Assembly: GCA_001818435.1 (NCBI GenBank)
Contig: MHKO01000005.1
Coordinates: 388-14,292 of the forward strand
Reading direction: 5' to 3'
Origin: Candidatus Komeilibacteria bacterium RIFCSPLOWO2_02_FULL_48_11
GTDB lineage: Bacteria; Patescibacteriota; Patescibacteriia; UBA2169
DNA: 13,905 nt
Shown here: piece after piece, positions 1 through 6,054 of the stretch
Layout: each line of letters starts with the position of its first letter
Position numbering within the stretch: position 1 is the stretch's first letter
The notes under the pieces: model-generated
What the model was told of the DNA's origin: nothing
Seen by the model: the letters and a program-made list of their open reading frames with translations, nothing else
The model's database searches: none
Made by a program: the position numbers and the translations under genes

Positions 1-2
1 TG

Positions 3-1070
3 GCTGAAAAAATTAAAGCCAAATACAGCCATCTTTTCGGCCAGTTGTGGGTTACGGTGCATCCCAAAGACTTGCCCAATGAACAGCCGGGCAAGGGTTC
101 TAATGATGTTTGGGCCGCCAAGCAAGCGCAAAAGGAAATTGACAAAATAGGTATTCCTTATGAACGCTTTATTGTATCAGCTTTTGATGTTGACACCATT
201 GTCCACCCGCAGTACTTTGCCCATTTGACTTACAGGTTTTTGACCCACCCATCGCCCCACCGCACCAGCTACCAGCCAGTGGCATTTTTCAACAACAATA
301 TCTGGCAATCAAACGCCATTACTCGGACAATATCAAATGGCACCACTTTCTGGTTATTGACTGATTTGTCGCGGCCCGAGCGGCTGTTCACTTTTTCTTC
401 GCATAGCATGAGTTGGAAAACTCTGGTGGCCATCGGCTTTTGGGAGCCGGATTTGGTGACTGAAGATTCGCGCATTTTTCTGCAGTGTTTTATTCATTTC
501 AACGGTAATTACACCGTAACGCCGATGTACGTTCCGGTTTCCATGGACACAGTAGAAACAGGAACTTTCTGGGGCAGTCTGAAGGCGCTTTACAAACAGC
601 AGCGGCGCTGGGCCTGGGGCATTGAACATTTTCCATACATGGTTTGGCATTTCTGGCACAACAAAAAAATCGGGTTCATGAAAAAATTCAAATACTTCTT
701 CAATCTCACTGAAGGCATGTATTCCTGGGCCACAGCTCCGATTTTAATTCTAATTTTAGGCCGCTTGCCGCTCTGGTTTGCGGACCGCAGCACCCAAACA
801 ACGGTGATAGCCCAAAACGCGCCAGCGGTGCTGGACTGGCTTTTAACCCTGGCCATGATTGGGCTCCTGGCCACGGCCGTGCTTTCAGTAGTGTTTTTGC
901 CGCCCTGCCCCCCGGGCGAATCCAAGCGCAAATACCTCTACATGTTTTTGCAGTGGATTGTCTTTCCTTATACCATGATTATCTTCGGCTCCATCCCGGC
1001 CATTGAATCCCAAACCCGATTGGCGACAGGCAAATATCTCGATTTCACAGTTACTAAAAAAAGAAGGTAG
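3..1070 (+). CDS. Family-2 membrane glycosyltransferase, 5' end cut by window
   Basis: The frame is open to the left edge, so the N-terminal part lies outside the window. Numbering from the TTG at 45, the visible part has the hallmarks of a processive GT2 enzyme: a DVD metal/nucleotide-sugar motif at residues 48-50, a TED acid motif at about 139-141, and QQRRW (the QxxRW motif) at 185-189. Hydrophobic segments follow at about 217-245, 260-287 and 300-325, so the protein should sit in the membrane with a cytosolic catalytic domain. These motifs are known from cellulose/hyaluronan-synthase-like enzymes that transfer sugars onto growing chains. The substrate cannot be told from the sequence; cell-surface polysaccharide is an inference. 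The gene ends in TAG, overlaps the convergent fmt by 17 bases, and has a strong terminator just downstream. Confidence 0.85.
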   Translation, partial: AEKIKAKYSHLFGQLWVTVHPKDLPNEQPGKGSNDVWAAKQAQKEIDKIGIPYERFIVSAFDVDTIVHPQYFAHLTYRFLTHPSPHRTSYQPVAFFNNNIWQSNAITRTISNGTTFWLLTDLSRPERLFTFSSHSMSWKTLVAIGFWEPDLVTEDSRIFLQCFIHFNGNYTVTPMYVPVSMDTVETGTFWGSLKALYKQQRRWAWGIEHFPYMVWHFWHNKKIGFMKKFKYFFNLTEGMYSWATAPILILILGRLPLWFADRSTQTTVIAQNAPAVLDWLLTLAMIGLLATAVLSVVFLPPCPPGESKRKYLYMFLQWIVFPYTMIIFGSIPAIESQTRLATGKYLDFTVTKKRR

Positions 1071-2145
1071 TATTTAAAAACTCCGGATGCCCTTTAGCGA
1101 ACTCTGCAAAGGGCATCTTTTTTTTTCCTTCAAGCTGGACTTCTTCAAAATTTAACACGTCATTCCGACCCCCTCGGGCATACTCGGGGCAGGCTGGAGT
1201 GGAGGCCAGCCAGAGGCTGGTCAGCCTTTGGCCGAAATCTCGTGGATAAACGATGAGATCCCTCGACTCCGCTTCGCTGCGCTCGGGATGACGATTAAGC
1301 GACGCTTTCCAAATAATTAGTCTTTTACCTCTCCACATGGTCCAGGCCCCGGGCCAAGGATTCATGGCCCGGACATGGGCTTCAATTTCTTGCGGCGATT
1401 TTTTCCAGTCAATCTTGCCATCTTGTTTGGTAAGTTTTTTCGTGTATGACGCTTTCGAATCATCCTGCGGTTTTAATTTAATCTTGCCGGCAATGTAATC
1501 TGGTAGGTATTTGATTAACATATCCGCGCCGATTTGGGACAGGTGATCGTGGAGCTGGCCGGCAGAGGGACCACCTCCCAGCCCCCTCCTCGGTAGAGGA
1601 GGGGGGGTAAGAGAGAGGAAGGTATGTCCACTGAACCGTCCCCCCTCCTGTACCCAGGAGGGGGTTAGGGGGTGGTTCTCCTGCGCCACTATCAGCCCAT
1701 GATCAATCTTGTCGTCTAATTTTATCAACGTCACACCTGTTTCTTTATCTTGATTTAATATGGCGGCTTGGATAGGGGATGGCCCCCGGTATTTGGGAAG
1801 TAAAGATGGGTGGACATTGACAATTCCTAAAGGAAAATGGTCTAACAACCATTTAGGTAAAATCTCGCCATAAGCCACAACAATACCCAAATCAGCCTCT
1901 ACATCTTTTAAGCTATCTAAACCCTCTAAAACAGGCAATTTTAGCCTCTGACAAGCCTGCTTTACGCTTGAAGGGACTGGCTTTGATTGGTGCCGGCCAA
2001 CCGGCTTATCCGGCTGGGTGACTACGGTTTTGATATTGCAAAACGCCTGTCCGCCTTTGGCGGAGGCCTTTGATAAGGCTTCTAGACTAGGCACAGCAAA
2101 GTCTGGAGTACCAAAGAATACAGCTTGACACTTATTTTTTTTCAT
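1054..2145 (-). CDS. fmt: Methionyl-tRNA formyltransferase with in-frame repeat insertions
   Basis: Fmt formylates the methionine on initiator tRNA using 10-formyl-tetrahydrofolate. The N-terminal domain shows FGTPDFAVPSL (11-21), VVTQPDKPVGR (41-51), NVHPSLLPKYRG (110-121, with the catalytic-type Asn110 and His112) and IDHG with Asp148. The C-terminal domain shows MNPWPGAW (261-268) and ends in the family-typical EGKKKMPFAEFAKGHPEF. At 363 aa it is about 45-50 residues longer than usual. The excess matches three repeat-derived insertions: a mini-hairpin at about residues 27-33, a GC-rich double hairpin at about 158-194, and a long palindrome at about 285-330. The start ATG at 2145 sits next to the family N-terminus and has no Shine-Dalgarno. 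It forms a priA-def-fmt order with its neighbours, although a + strand unit separates it from def. All catalytic residues remain, so the enzyme is probably active. Confidence 0.95.
   Translation of the reverse strand: MKKNKCQAVFFGTPDFAVPSLEALSKASAKGGQAFCNIKTVVTQPDKPVGRHQSKPVPSSVKQACQRLKLPVLEGLDSLKDVEADLGIVVAYGEILPKWLLDHFPLGIVNVHPSLLPKYRGPSPIQAAILNQDKETGVTLIKLDDKIDHGLIVAQENHPLTPSWVQEGGRFSGHTFLSLTPPPLPRRGLGGGPSAGQLHDHLSQIGADMLIKYLPDYIAGKIKLKPQDDSKASYTKKLTKQDGKIDWKKSPQEIEAHVRAMNPWPGAWTMWRGKRLIIWKASLNRHPERSEAESRDLIVYPRDFGQRLTSLWLASTPACPEYARGGRNDVLNFEEVQLEGKKKMPFAEFAKGHPEFLNTTFFF
1086..1126 (+). terminator. Intrinsic terminator of the glycosyltransferase gene, lying inside fmt
   Basis: A perfect 10-bp stem (GATGCCCTTT / AAAGGGCATC, 1086-1095 and 1108-1117) with a 12-base loop is followed by nine Ts on the + strand. 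It lies within the last codons of fmt on the other strand. On the - strand the same hairpin is followed by CGGAGTTTTTA, a poorer T tract, so termination should be stronger for the + transcript. Confidence 0.85.
1159..1292. repeat. Family A palindromic element, copy i (in fmt)
   Basis: Inverted ends are GTCATTCCGA (1159-1168) and TCGGGATGAC (1283-1292), about 134 bp. The centre at 1237-1259 (TCTCGTGGATAAACGATG) is nearly identical to the centre of the copy at 8750-8844. Read on the - strand it gives the fmt-encoded peptide RHPERSEAESRDL followed by a longer stretch ending GGRNDV. A family C element (1206-1235) is nested in its left arm. Confidence 0.85.
1206..1235. repeat. Family C double mini-hairpin, copy 1
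   Basis: It consists of two adjacent small inverted repeats, CAGCC-AGA-GGCTG and TCAGCC-TTT-GGCCGA. On the - strand it is translated in fmt as FGQRLTSLWLA. It is nested inside family A copy i. Three further copies are at 9608-9637, 10955-10984 and 11120-11167. Confidence 0.75.
1570..1676. repeat. Family B GC-rich double hairpin (in fmt)
   Basis: Two GC-rich hairpins (CCCCCTCCT...AGGAGGGGG type) stand in inverted orientation around a roughly 30-base spacer. The right half, 1641-1676, is identical over 36 bases, in reverse complement, to 4704-4739 in priA. It is translated in fmt as an insertion that includes TPPPLPRRGLGGG, between the ENHPL segment and AGQLHDHL, where ordinary Fmt proteins have only a few residues. 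Confidence 0.85.
2046..2066. repeat. Family H mini-hairpin (in fmt)
   Basis: CCTGTCCGCC-TTT-GGCGGAGG forms a short perfect stem. It encodes the extra AKGGQA residues in the first surface loop of Fmt. The related copy is in priA at 4532-4553, where the same CCTGTCCGCC...GGCGGAG ends appear on the - strand. Confidence 0.6.
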
Positions 2146-2153
2146 GTTTAAAT
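2125..2153 (+). promoter_or_regulatory. Sigma-70-like promoter of the small + strand unit
   Basis: A consensus -35 TTGACA (2125-2130), a 17-base spacer and TTAAAT (2148-2153, 4 of 6 matches to TATAAT) point to a start near 2160. The promoter overlaps the first codons of fmt on the opposite strand. Confidence 0.6.
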
Positions 2154-2193
2154 AATTTCACACTATATCCCAGAGTAAAGGAGGTGAAGACTC

Positions 2194-2322
2194 TTGGAAA
2201 AGGTTGCTGTACAGCACAGCGCTAAGACTCCGTCGAAGAAGTCGAAAGAGCTGAAGATGAAGAGCCAAAACAGCTCGCCTGTGCAGCGGAGGCCGAACCA
2301 TCAGGAGAAGAATACCTTCTGA
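2194..2322 (+). CDS. Small basic protein of unknown function (42 aa)
   Basis: The ORF starts at TTG, 9 bases after the GGAGG of a near-perfect Shine-Dalgarno (AAAGGAGGTG, 2177-2186), and ends in TGA at 2320-2322. The product begins MEKVAVQHSAKTPSKKSKE and ends RRPNHQEKNTF; it is rich in Lys, Arg, Ser and Gln, with no cysteine, signal or membrane segment. Few genes in this window have a recognisable Shine-Dalgarno, so its presence here argues for translation. A promoter at 2125-2153 and an intrinsic terminator at 2343-2376 bracket it as a one-gene transcript of about 215 bases inserted between fmt and def. I do not recognise a family. A basic, probably disordered RNA- or DNA-binding peptide is a guess. 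The alternative is that the transcript is a non-coding RNA and the ORF is incidental. Confidence 0.5.
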   Translation: MEKVAVQHSAKTPSKKSKELKMKSQNSSPVQRRPNHQEKNTF

Positions 2323-2342
2323 TGGCTCGGGCTGGTGCATCG

Positions 2343-2376
2343 GGGCTACCACAGATGATTGTGGTGGCCCTTTTTT
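2343..2376 (+). terminator. Intrinsic terminator of the small + strand unit
   Basis: An 11-bp stem with one G-U pair (GGGCTACCACA / TGTGGTGGCCC, 2343-2353 and 2360-2370) with loop GATGAT is followed by six Ts. It ends 14 bases before the stop codon of the convergent def gene. Confidence 0.85.
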
Positions 2377-2389
2377 AGATTCCCCTTTT

Positions 2390-2989
2390 TTATTTTTCAA
2401 GGATGCTTCCGAGCGTTTTTCTCTTCTGCCGGCTGGCCTTGAATTCCGCCATGTTCTTATAGGGACCAGCGACTCGGCCGGCGCGATAATCCGCCAAACC
2501 CTCGGCAATGGCAGCCTTGGTCTGTCCCTTTATCATCTTCATTGTCCGTTCGATAATTAATACCCCGTCCAAATGGTCAATCTCGTGCTGAATGACGCGG
2601 GCGAACAAGCCGGTGGCTTTCAGCTTCTGCTCCTGTCCGCTCACATCAGTATAACGGATTTTTATTTTTCGGTGGCGCGGCACTAAACAAGTTTTGCCAG
2701 GAATGGAAAGACAACCCTCCTCTTCGGTATCAATTTCACTGGATGCGGAAAATATCTTGGGATTGATAATCACCAGATGCTCTTTGAGCGATTCGTCCGC
2801 GTCCTTGTTGACTATTGCGAGCCGGATGCTCTGCCCAATTTGCACGGCGGCCAAGCCAATGCCTTTGGCGGAATTCATGGTGTCAATCATGTCTGGAACT
2901 AATTTTTTAGCAACGACAAAATCCGTCACCTTGATTGACGGTTTTTGGAGGGAGGGGGCGGGGTAGATGATAAGTTTGAGCTTTGACAT
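2390..2989 (-). CDS. def: Peptide deformylase with a basic C-terminal extension
   Basis: Def removes the formyl group from the N-terminal methionine of new proteins, the step that follows Fmt action. The three metal-site motifs are present: GIGLAAVQIG, EEGCLSIPG (Cys ligand) and QHEIDHLDG (two His ligands and the catalytic Glu). I place the start at the ATG at 2989 (MSKLKLIIYPAPSL, the usual family beginning). An ATG four codons upstream at 3001 lies inside the end of a palindromic repeat, so MTNH is probably not original. No clear Shine-Dalgarno precedes either ATG. After the family's normal end (LIIERTMK) there are about 45 extra residues containing LADYRAGRVAGPYKNMAEF and a Lys/Arg-rich tail. 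That segment resembles the short C-terminal motif of some small RelB/Phd-type antitoxins, which is inference only. Confidence 0.95.
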   Translation of the reverse strand: MSKLKLIIYPAPSLQKPSIKVTDFVVAKKLVPDMIDTMNSAKGIGLAAVQIGQSIRLAIVNKDADESLKEHLVIINPKIFSASSEIDTEEEGCLSIPGKTCLVPRHRKIKIRYTDVSGQEQKLKATGLFARVIQHEIDHLDGVLIIERTMKMIKGQTKAAIAEGLADYRAGRVAGPYKNMAEFKASRQKRKTLGSILEK

Positions 2990-2996
2990 ATGATTT

Positions 2997-3216
2997 GTCA
3001 TCTCGAGGCTTGGCAGGTACTTTTTAAAATAACGGGACTAATTAAAACAATTTTCTCGTTAAATGAGTTGTACCAAGCAAGCCGAGGAGATCCCATGGTA
3101 ATTGCAATTGATTATGGGATCCTCTCCCTCCTTTTTACTCCGATATTTTAATTTTTGTATTAAGGCTTGACGCATATAACGCGTTGACCCACGCTTATTG
3201 TGTCGGTCGGGATGAC
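2997..3216. repeat. Family A long palindromic element, copy ii (def-priA gap)
   Basis: The inverted ends GTCATCTCGA (2997-3006) and TCGGGATGAC (3207-3216) enclose 220 bp. The centre carries a GATCCCATGGTAATTGCAA...ATGGGATC hairpin near 3090-3122. It fills almost the whole gap: one end overlaps the upstream ATG of def and the other lies 18 bases from the priA stop. It is the twin of 5813-6029 in length, ends and core. Confidence 0.75.
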
Positions 3217-3233
3217 AGTTTTTATTCGCATCG

Positions 3234-4898
3234 CTATAAAACATTTTCCGGATCCCTGTCGACGACCCATTGCGATGAGGGTAGGGAATATAACAAAGGG
3301 ATTTCAATTTTATCGCGCAGTTTTAAAAGCAAAGATTTCCGTTTGGAGCGGTGCTCAATATAAGGCCCAAGAATCTTTATTCCAACGTTTAATTTGAGTT
3401 CAGATGTTATCTTTTCAAATTCTTTGTCATCATTGCCTTTGTAAGAGAGTTTAACCAGTTCAACAAACGGGGGATAACCCAGTTCTTTTCTGAAATCTAG
3501 TTCTGATTTTACAAATTGTTCTTCCTCGCCCAAGGCAAAAGCGCGGATAGCGAGATTGTCAGGGCTGTAGGATTGCAACAACATCTCGGGAATAAGAAGC
3601 TCCTCGCAGAGCATTTGCCATTTCTTGAGCCGGTAAAAAACTCTTTCGCTGGAACGATAATCAGGCAAAGCCAGAAGCGGTTCAATGGAAGCAATAATCA
3701 AAGAACTTATTTTGCCGCGCCATGATGACAGTTCGCCTGATTCCAGAATTTGCGGCGGGCTGATAATGATATCATTAACATTTTTTCCCTCTGCCGTCAA
3801 AACTTCTTTAATTCTTTTAACCGAAACTTTATCATCTCCTTGCTCCCGTAAAGATATAATAACAACTTTCTTTTTGTTGTTTTCAGCTTCGCTGATTGCT
3901 TCCAAGGCTGGCTCGGAAATAATGCTGAATCCCTTTTGCCCCAGAGTTTGTTTTAAGTCTATCAGCCTGATTTGCGTTTTAACGCGGCTGGCTTGGGGGA
4001 GAATTATTGGTTTGGCTTGGGGCCATAAAGCAAAAGTCGGGGCCGTATAAATTAGGCGCGAAGCGGTAAGCTCGGCTGCCCATTTTACCACTGTTCGGGC
4101 GTCATAGCGCGGGTGCTGATCGTACTGCTTAAAATCATCACTGCCACTATCAAACATCAGAATACAACTCCTTTCCGGCAGAGGTAAAAACACGCCTTGC
4201 CGCGTGGCCAGGATGAGTTTGGCCTGGCTATGCAGGATTTTTTGATAAGCGCGCCAAAAAGCGCCGCGGCTCAAACCGCTGTGGATGATAGCTAAAGATT
4301 CGCCGAATTTTTTTATTAAAACCGAGCCAAAAGCTTCTAGAGTATGCAAAGTCGGAGCAAGTATTACTAAACTGGAATATTGTTTTTGGAACCAGAACAC
4401 CAACCAAATAAAAGAAGAAATGTCTTTTATTTCCAGCTCTGACGCTTCTTTGATGCCAGCCGCGGCTTGGTTAAGATAAGCCAATTGAGATTTTTCTATC
4501 TTAAAATCAACAGCGCCGACATTACGCTCAACTCCGCCACTTCGGCGGACAGGCATTTCCGGAACCACGAGCCGCGCCACTGCGCCCGGAGCGCAAAAAT
4601 AATACTCACTGAATTTTTTTATCAGCTTGAGCTGTGCCGGAGTTAAAACAGGAATGAGGTCAATGATTTTCCTAATGGGGCGGGCCCTAAAACCTCCCTC
4701 CTGACCACCCCCTAACCCCCTCCTGGGTACAGGAGGGGGAACTATATCTAAAATCACCCCGCGCTCAAGGGATGAACGCCAGGGGATAGAGACCAGTTGG
4801 CCGGGTTTAATGCCGGCTTCTAAATCTGGCGGGATGAAATAGTCAAAGACGTCAGCAGTGGAGGGGAGACGAATTAGAGGTGTTATTTTAGCAATCAT
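3234..4898 (-). CDS. priA: PriA-like primosomal protein N' lacking helicase motifs
   Basis: PriA recognises stalled forks and loads the replicative helicase. The N-terminal DNA-binding domain is clear (MIAKITPLIRLPSTADVFDY, KPGQLVSIPW), followed by the winged-helix-like segment at about 85-115. The helicase fold is still recognisable from LAP, HSGLS, ATRQGVFLPLP and KQYDQHPRYDAR, and the C-terminal domain from LPDYRSSER and FRKELGYPPF. However, the Walker A GxGKT is absent (ISSFIWLVFWF lies where it should be), the DEEH box reads DSGS (250-253), the QVAGRAGR motif is replaced by RLKKWQM, and the zinc-binding cysteine cluster is missing. Length is 554 aa against about 730 for E. coli PriA. It is therefore probably a non-ATPase fork-binding or loading protein, as known for PriA of some Actinobacteria. 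The start is placed at 4898 because the 20 residues from the upstream in-frame ATG come from a repeat. Two repeats are translated in frame (residues 54-65 and 116-123). Confidence 0.85.
   Translation of the reverse strand: MIAKITPLIRLPSTADVFDYFIPPDLEAGIKPGQLVSIPWRSSLERGVILDIVPPPVPRRGLGGGQEGGFRARPIRKIIDLIPVLTPAQLKLIKKFSEYYFCAPGAVARLVVPEMPVRRSGGVERNVGAVDFKIEKSQLAYLNQAAAGIKEASELEIKDISSFIWLVFWFQKQYSSLVILAPTLHTLEAFGSVLIKKFGESLAIIHSGLSRGAFWRAYQKILHSQAKLILATRQGVFLPLPERSCILMFDSGSDDFKQYDQHPRYDARTVVKWAAELTASRLIYTAPTFALWPQAKPIILPQASRVKTQIRLIDLKQTLGQKGFSIISEPALEAISEAENNKKKVVIISLREQGDDKVSVKRIKEVLTAEGKNVNDIIISPPQILESGELSSWRGKISSLIIASIEPLLALPDYRSSERVFYRLKKWQMLCEELLIPEMLLQSYSPDNLAIRAFALGEEEQFVKSELDFRKELGYPPFVELVKLSYKGNDDKEFEKITSELKLNVGIKILGPYIEHRSKRKSLLLKLRDKIEIPLLYSLPSSQWVVDRDPENVL
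4532..4553. repeat. Family H mini-hairpin (in priA)
   Basis: TCCGCC-ACTTC-GGCGGA is a perfect 6-bp stem. It is translated in priA as PVRRSGGVE between VVPEMP and RNVGAVDF, a linker after the DNA-binding domain. Its ends match those of the copy in fmt at 2046-2066. Confidence 0.6.
4704..4739. repeat. Family B GC-rich hairpin (in priA)
   Basis: All 36 bases are identical to the reverse complement of 1641-1676 in fmt. The core is CCCCCTCCT-GGGTAC-AGGAGGGGG. It is translated as PPPVPRRGLGGG (residues about 54-65), inserted in a loop of the PriA N-terminal domain. Confidence 0.85.
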
Positions 4899-4909
4899 CT
4901 TAAAATAAA

Positions 4910-5022
4910 AAATTTCCAATAACCAATTTCCAGTAAAATTCCAATTTCCAATACCCAATCTTGGAATTTTAATATTGGAAATTTACTGGAACTTGGAATT
5001 TGGAATTTGGAAATTGGAAATT
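4910..5022. repeat. Family D AT-rich palindrome of AATTTCCAA units
   Basis: Tandem variants of AATTTCCAAT fill the left half and their complement (TTGGAATTTGG, GGAAATTGG) fills the right half, making an imperfect palindrome. It fills the gap between the LigB-like gene and priA and reaches to within about 12 bases of the priA start. Confidence 0.75.
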
Positions 5023-5793
5023 CTAAAAAGTAAATCTGGCCGCCATCATCCCCACCCCAAACCTCTGCTGATAGCTTAAAACATCGCACTCGTAATTAAC
5101 GCCCGAGAGCGCGCCTAAAAGGAGAGCCAAAGGCCGGTAAGCGCAGACATGAAACGAATCAATTTGAGGACTCTCAAGCTCCAAGAAAGCCAACGCTTGT
5201 TTGTCATGAAGGCAATTTATTATTTTCTGGTCAAATTTATCTCCCGCCTCGCGCTCTCTAGAATTTGTCCGCGACAAATCGCCTAAAGAGAGCGCGGCCA
5301 CGCGCTCACCGCTTTTTTCAATGGCTTCGCGCAGGGCCTGGCCAAAGGCGAAAATTTGCTTAGCCGGCTGCAAGGCATAGGTTAAAGGCAAAATTGAATA
5401 ATTCTTCTTGGCCCTAATTAATTGCAGCATCGCCACGCTTGAAGCCACGTCCAACCGCTCGTTAGAAAGGTTTTTTACCGGCCACTCAATACCCAGCTCT
5501 TCGCTTATTTTGTGAGCCAAAAAAATATCGCCGCCAAAAGTGGCATCCGAGGCAAAATCGCCGATTGGACCCAAATCAACTTGATAGCGGGAAGCCACCT
5601 GCAAGGTATAGGAATGTTCCAACCCGGCTCCCAAAGGCGTAATTAAAAGCAAGGTCGCTGGGTTGCGGGCGTACAAGTCCGCGGCTATTTCGGCTATGGC
5701 TCTTTTGGTTTTTTTAAAAAGCTGGACCTTGTTTTTGGCGATTTGCGGCAACAGCGCCGGAGAGTGGGGGAGATGAGCGGCGTAGATTAACAT
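5023..5793 (-). CDS. LigB/MEMO-like protein (class III extradiol dioxygenase fold) with lost metal ligands
   Basis: The layout follows LigB-type proteins linked to the AmmeMemoRadiSam group: MLIYAAHLPHSPALLP at the N-terminus, LLLITPLGAG, NERLDVASS, an AALSLGDLSRT segment at about 184-194, and a C-terminal FGVGMMAARF. In active relatives these sites read PHPP, SPHG/S, LDHG and GDLSH, with histidines serving the metal. Here only the first His remains; the others are Leu, Val and Arg. The fold is therefore probably kept and the dioxygenase chemistry lost. Length, 256 aa, is normal for the family. The start at 5793 is chosen because the family begins there; an in-frame ATG at 5841 adds 16 residues, about half of them drawn from a repeat. 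It lies upstream of priA on the same strand. The biological role is unknown. Confidence 0.65.
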   Translation of the reverse strand: MLIYAAHLPHSPALLPQIAKNKVQLFKKTKRAIAEIAADLYARNPATLLLITPLGAGLEHSYTLQVASRYQVDLGPIGDFASDATFGGDIFLAHKISEELGIEWPVKNLSNERLDVASSVAMLQLIRAKKNYSILPLTYALQPAKQIFAFGQALREAIEKSGERVAALSLGDLSRTNSREREAGDKFDQKIINCLHDKQALAFLELESPQIDSFHVCAYRPLALLLGALSGVNYECDVLSYQQRFGVGMMAARFTF

Positions 5794-5812
5794 AGAAAAA
5801 ATCCAATAAATA

Positions 5813-6029
5813 TCATCCCGAGGCGTCAAAGGACGTGCCATAAGTAATTAATGTGGCAAACATAGTAGCAAGATTTGCTGTTATGGATGAGGCACGCCGA
5901 GAGGATCCCATGGTTCGTGCAATTGCCAGGGGATCCTCTCGCCCCGCGACATTGCGATTCATTGATTTCTGCTCAGTTATTTGCCACGCCCGTGATTAAT
6001 GGCATCTTCCTGTTGGGGCTCGGGATGAC
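5813..6029. repeat. Family A long palindromic element, copy iii
   Basis: The ends TCATCCCGA (5813-5821) and TCGGGATGAC (6020-6029) enclose 217 bp. Folding the two arms together recovers scattered matches along their whole length, such as GTGGCAAA on both arms and the GAGAGGATCCC / GGGATCCTCTC stem near 5899-5940. Its size and core (CCCATGGT..., TGCAATTG) match copy ii at 2997-3216. Confidence 0.75.
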
Positions 6030-6054
6030 AATGTTTTCAACTATTTGATATTTG

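Noticed and set aside
1054..2145. fmt as a pseudogene because of its foreign insertions
   Set aside because: The frame is continuous and all catalytic residues and the conserved C-terminus are present.
2158..2508. A - strand frame of 116 codons across the fmt-def gap
   Set aside because: It overlaps the def end out of frame and is antisense to the promoter-ORF-terminator unit, which has far better signals.
3059..3307. A - strand frame in the def-priA gap
   Set aside because: It lies almost wholly in the family A palindrome and overlaps the end of priA in another frame.
4899..4958. The upstream ATG of priA at 4958
   Set aside because: The 20 added residues (beginning MGIGNWNFTGNW) are translated AT-rich repeat; the PriA family starts at MIAKITPLI.
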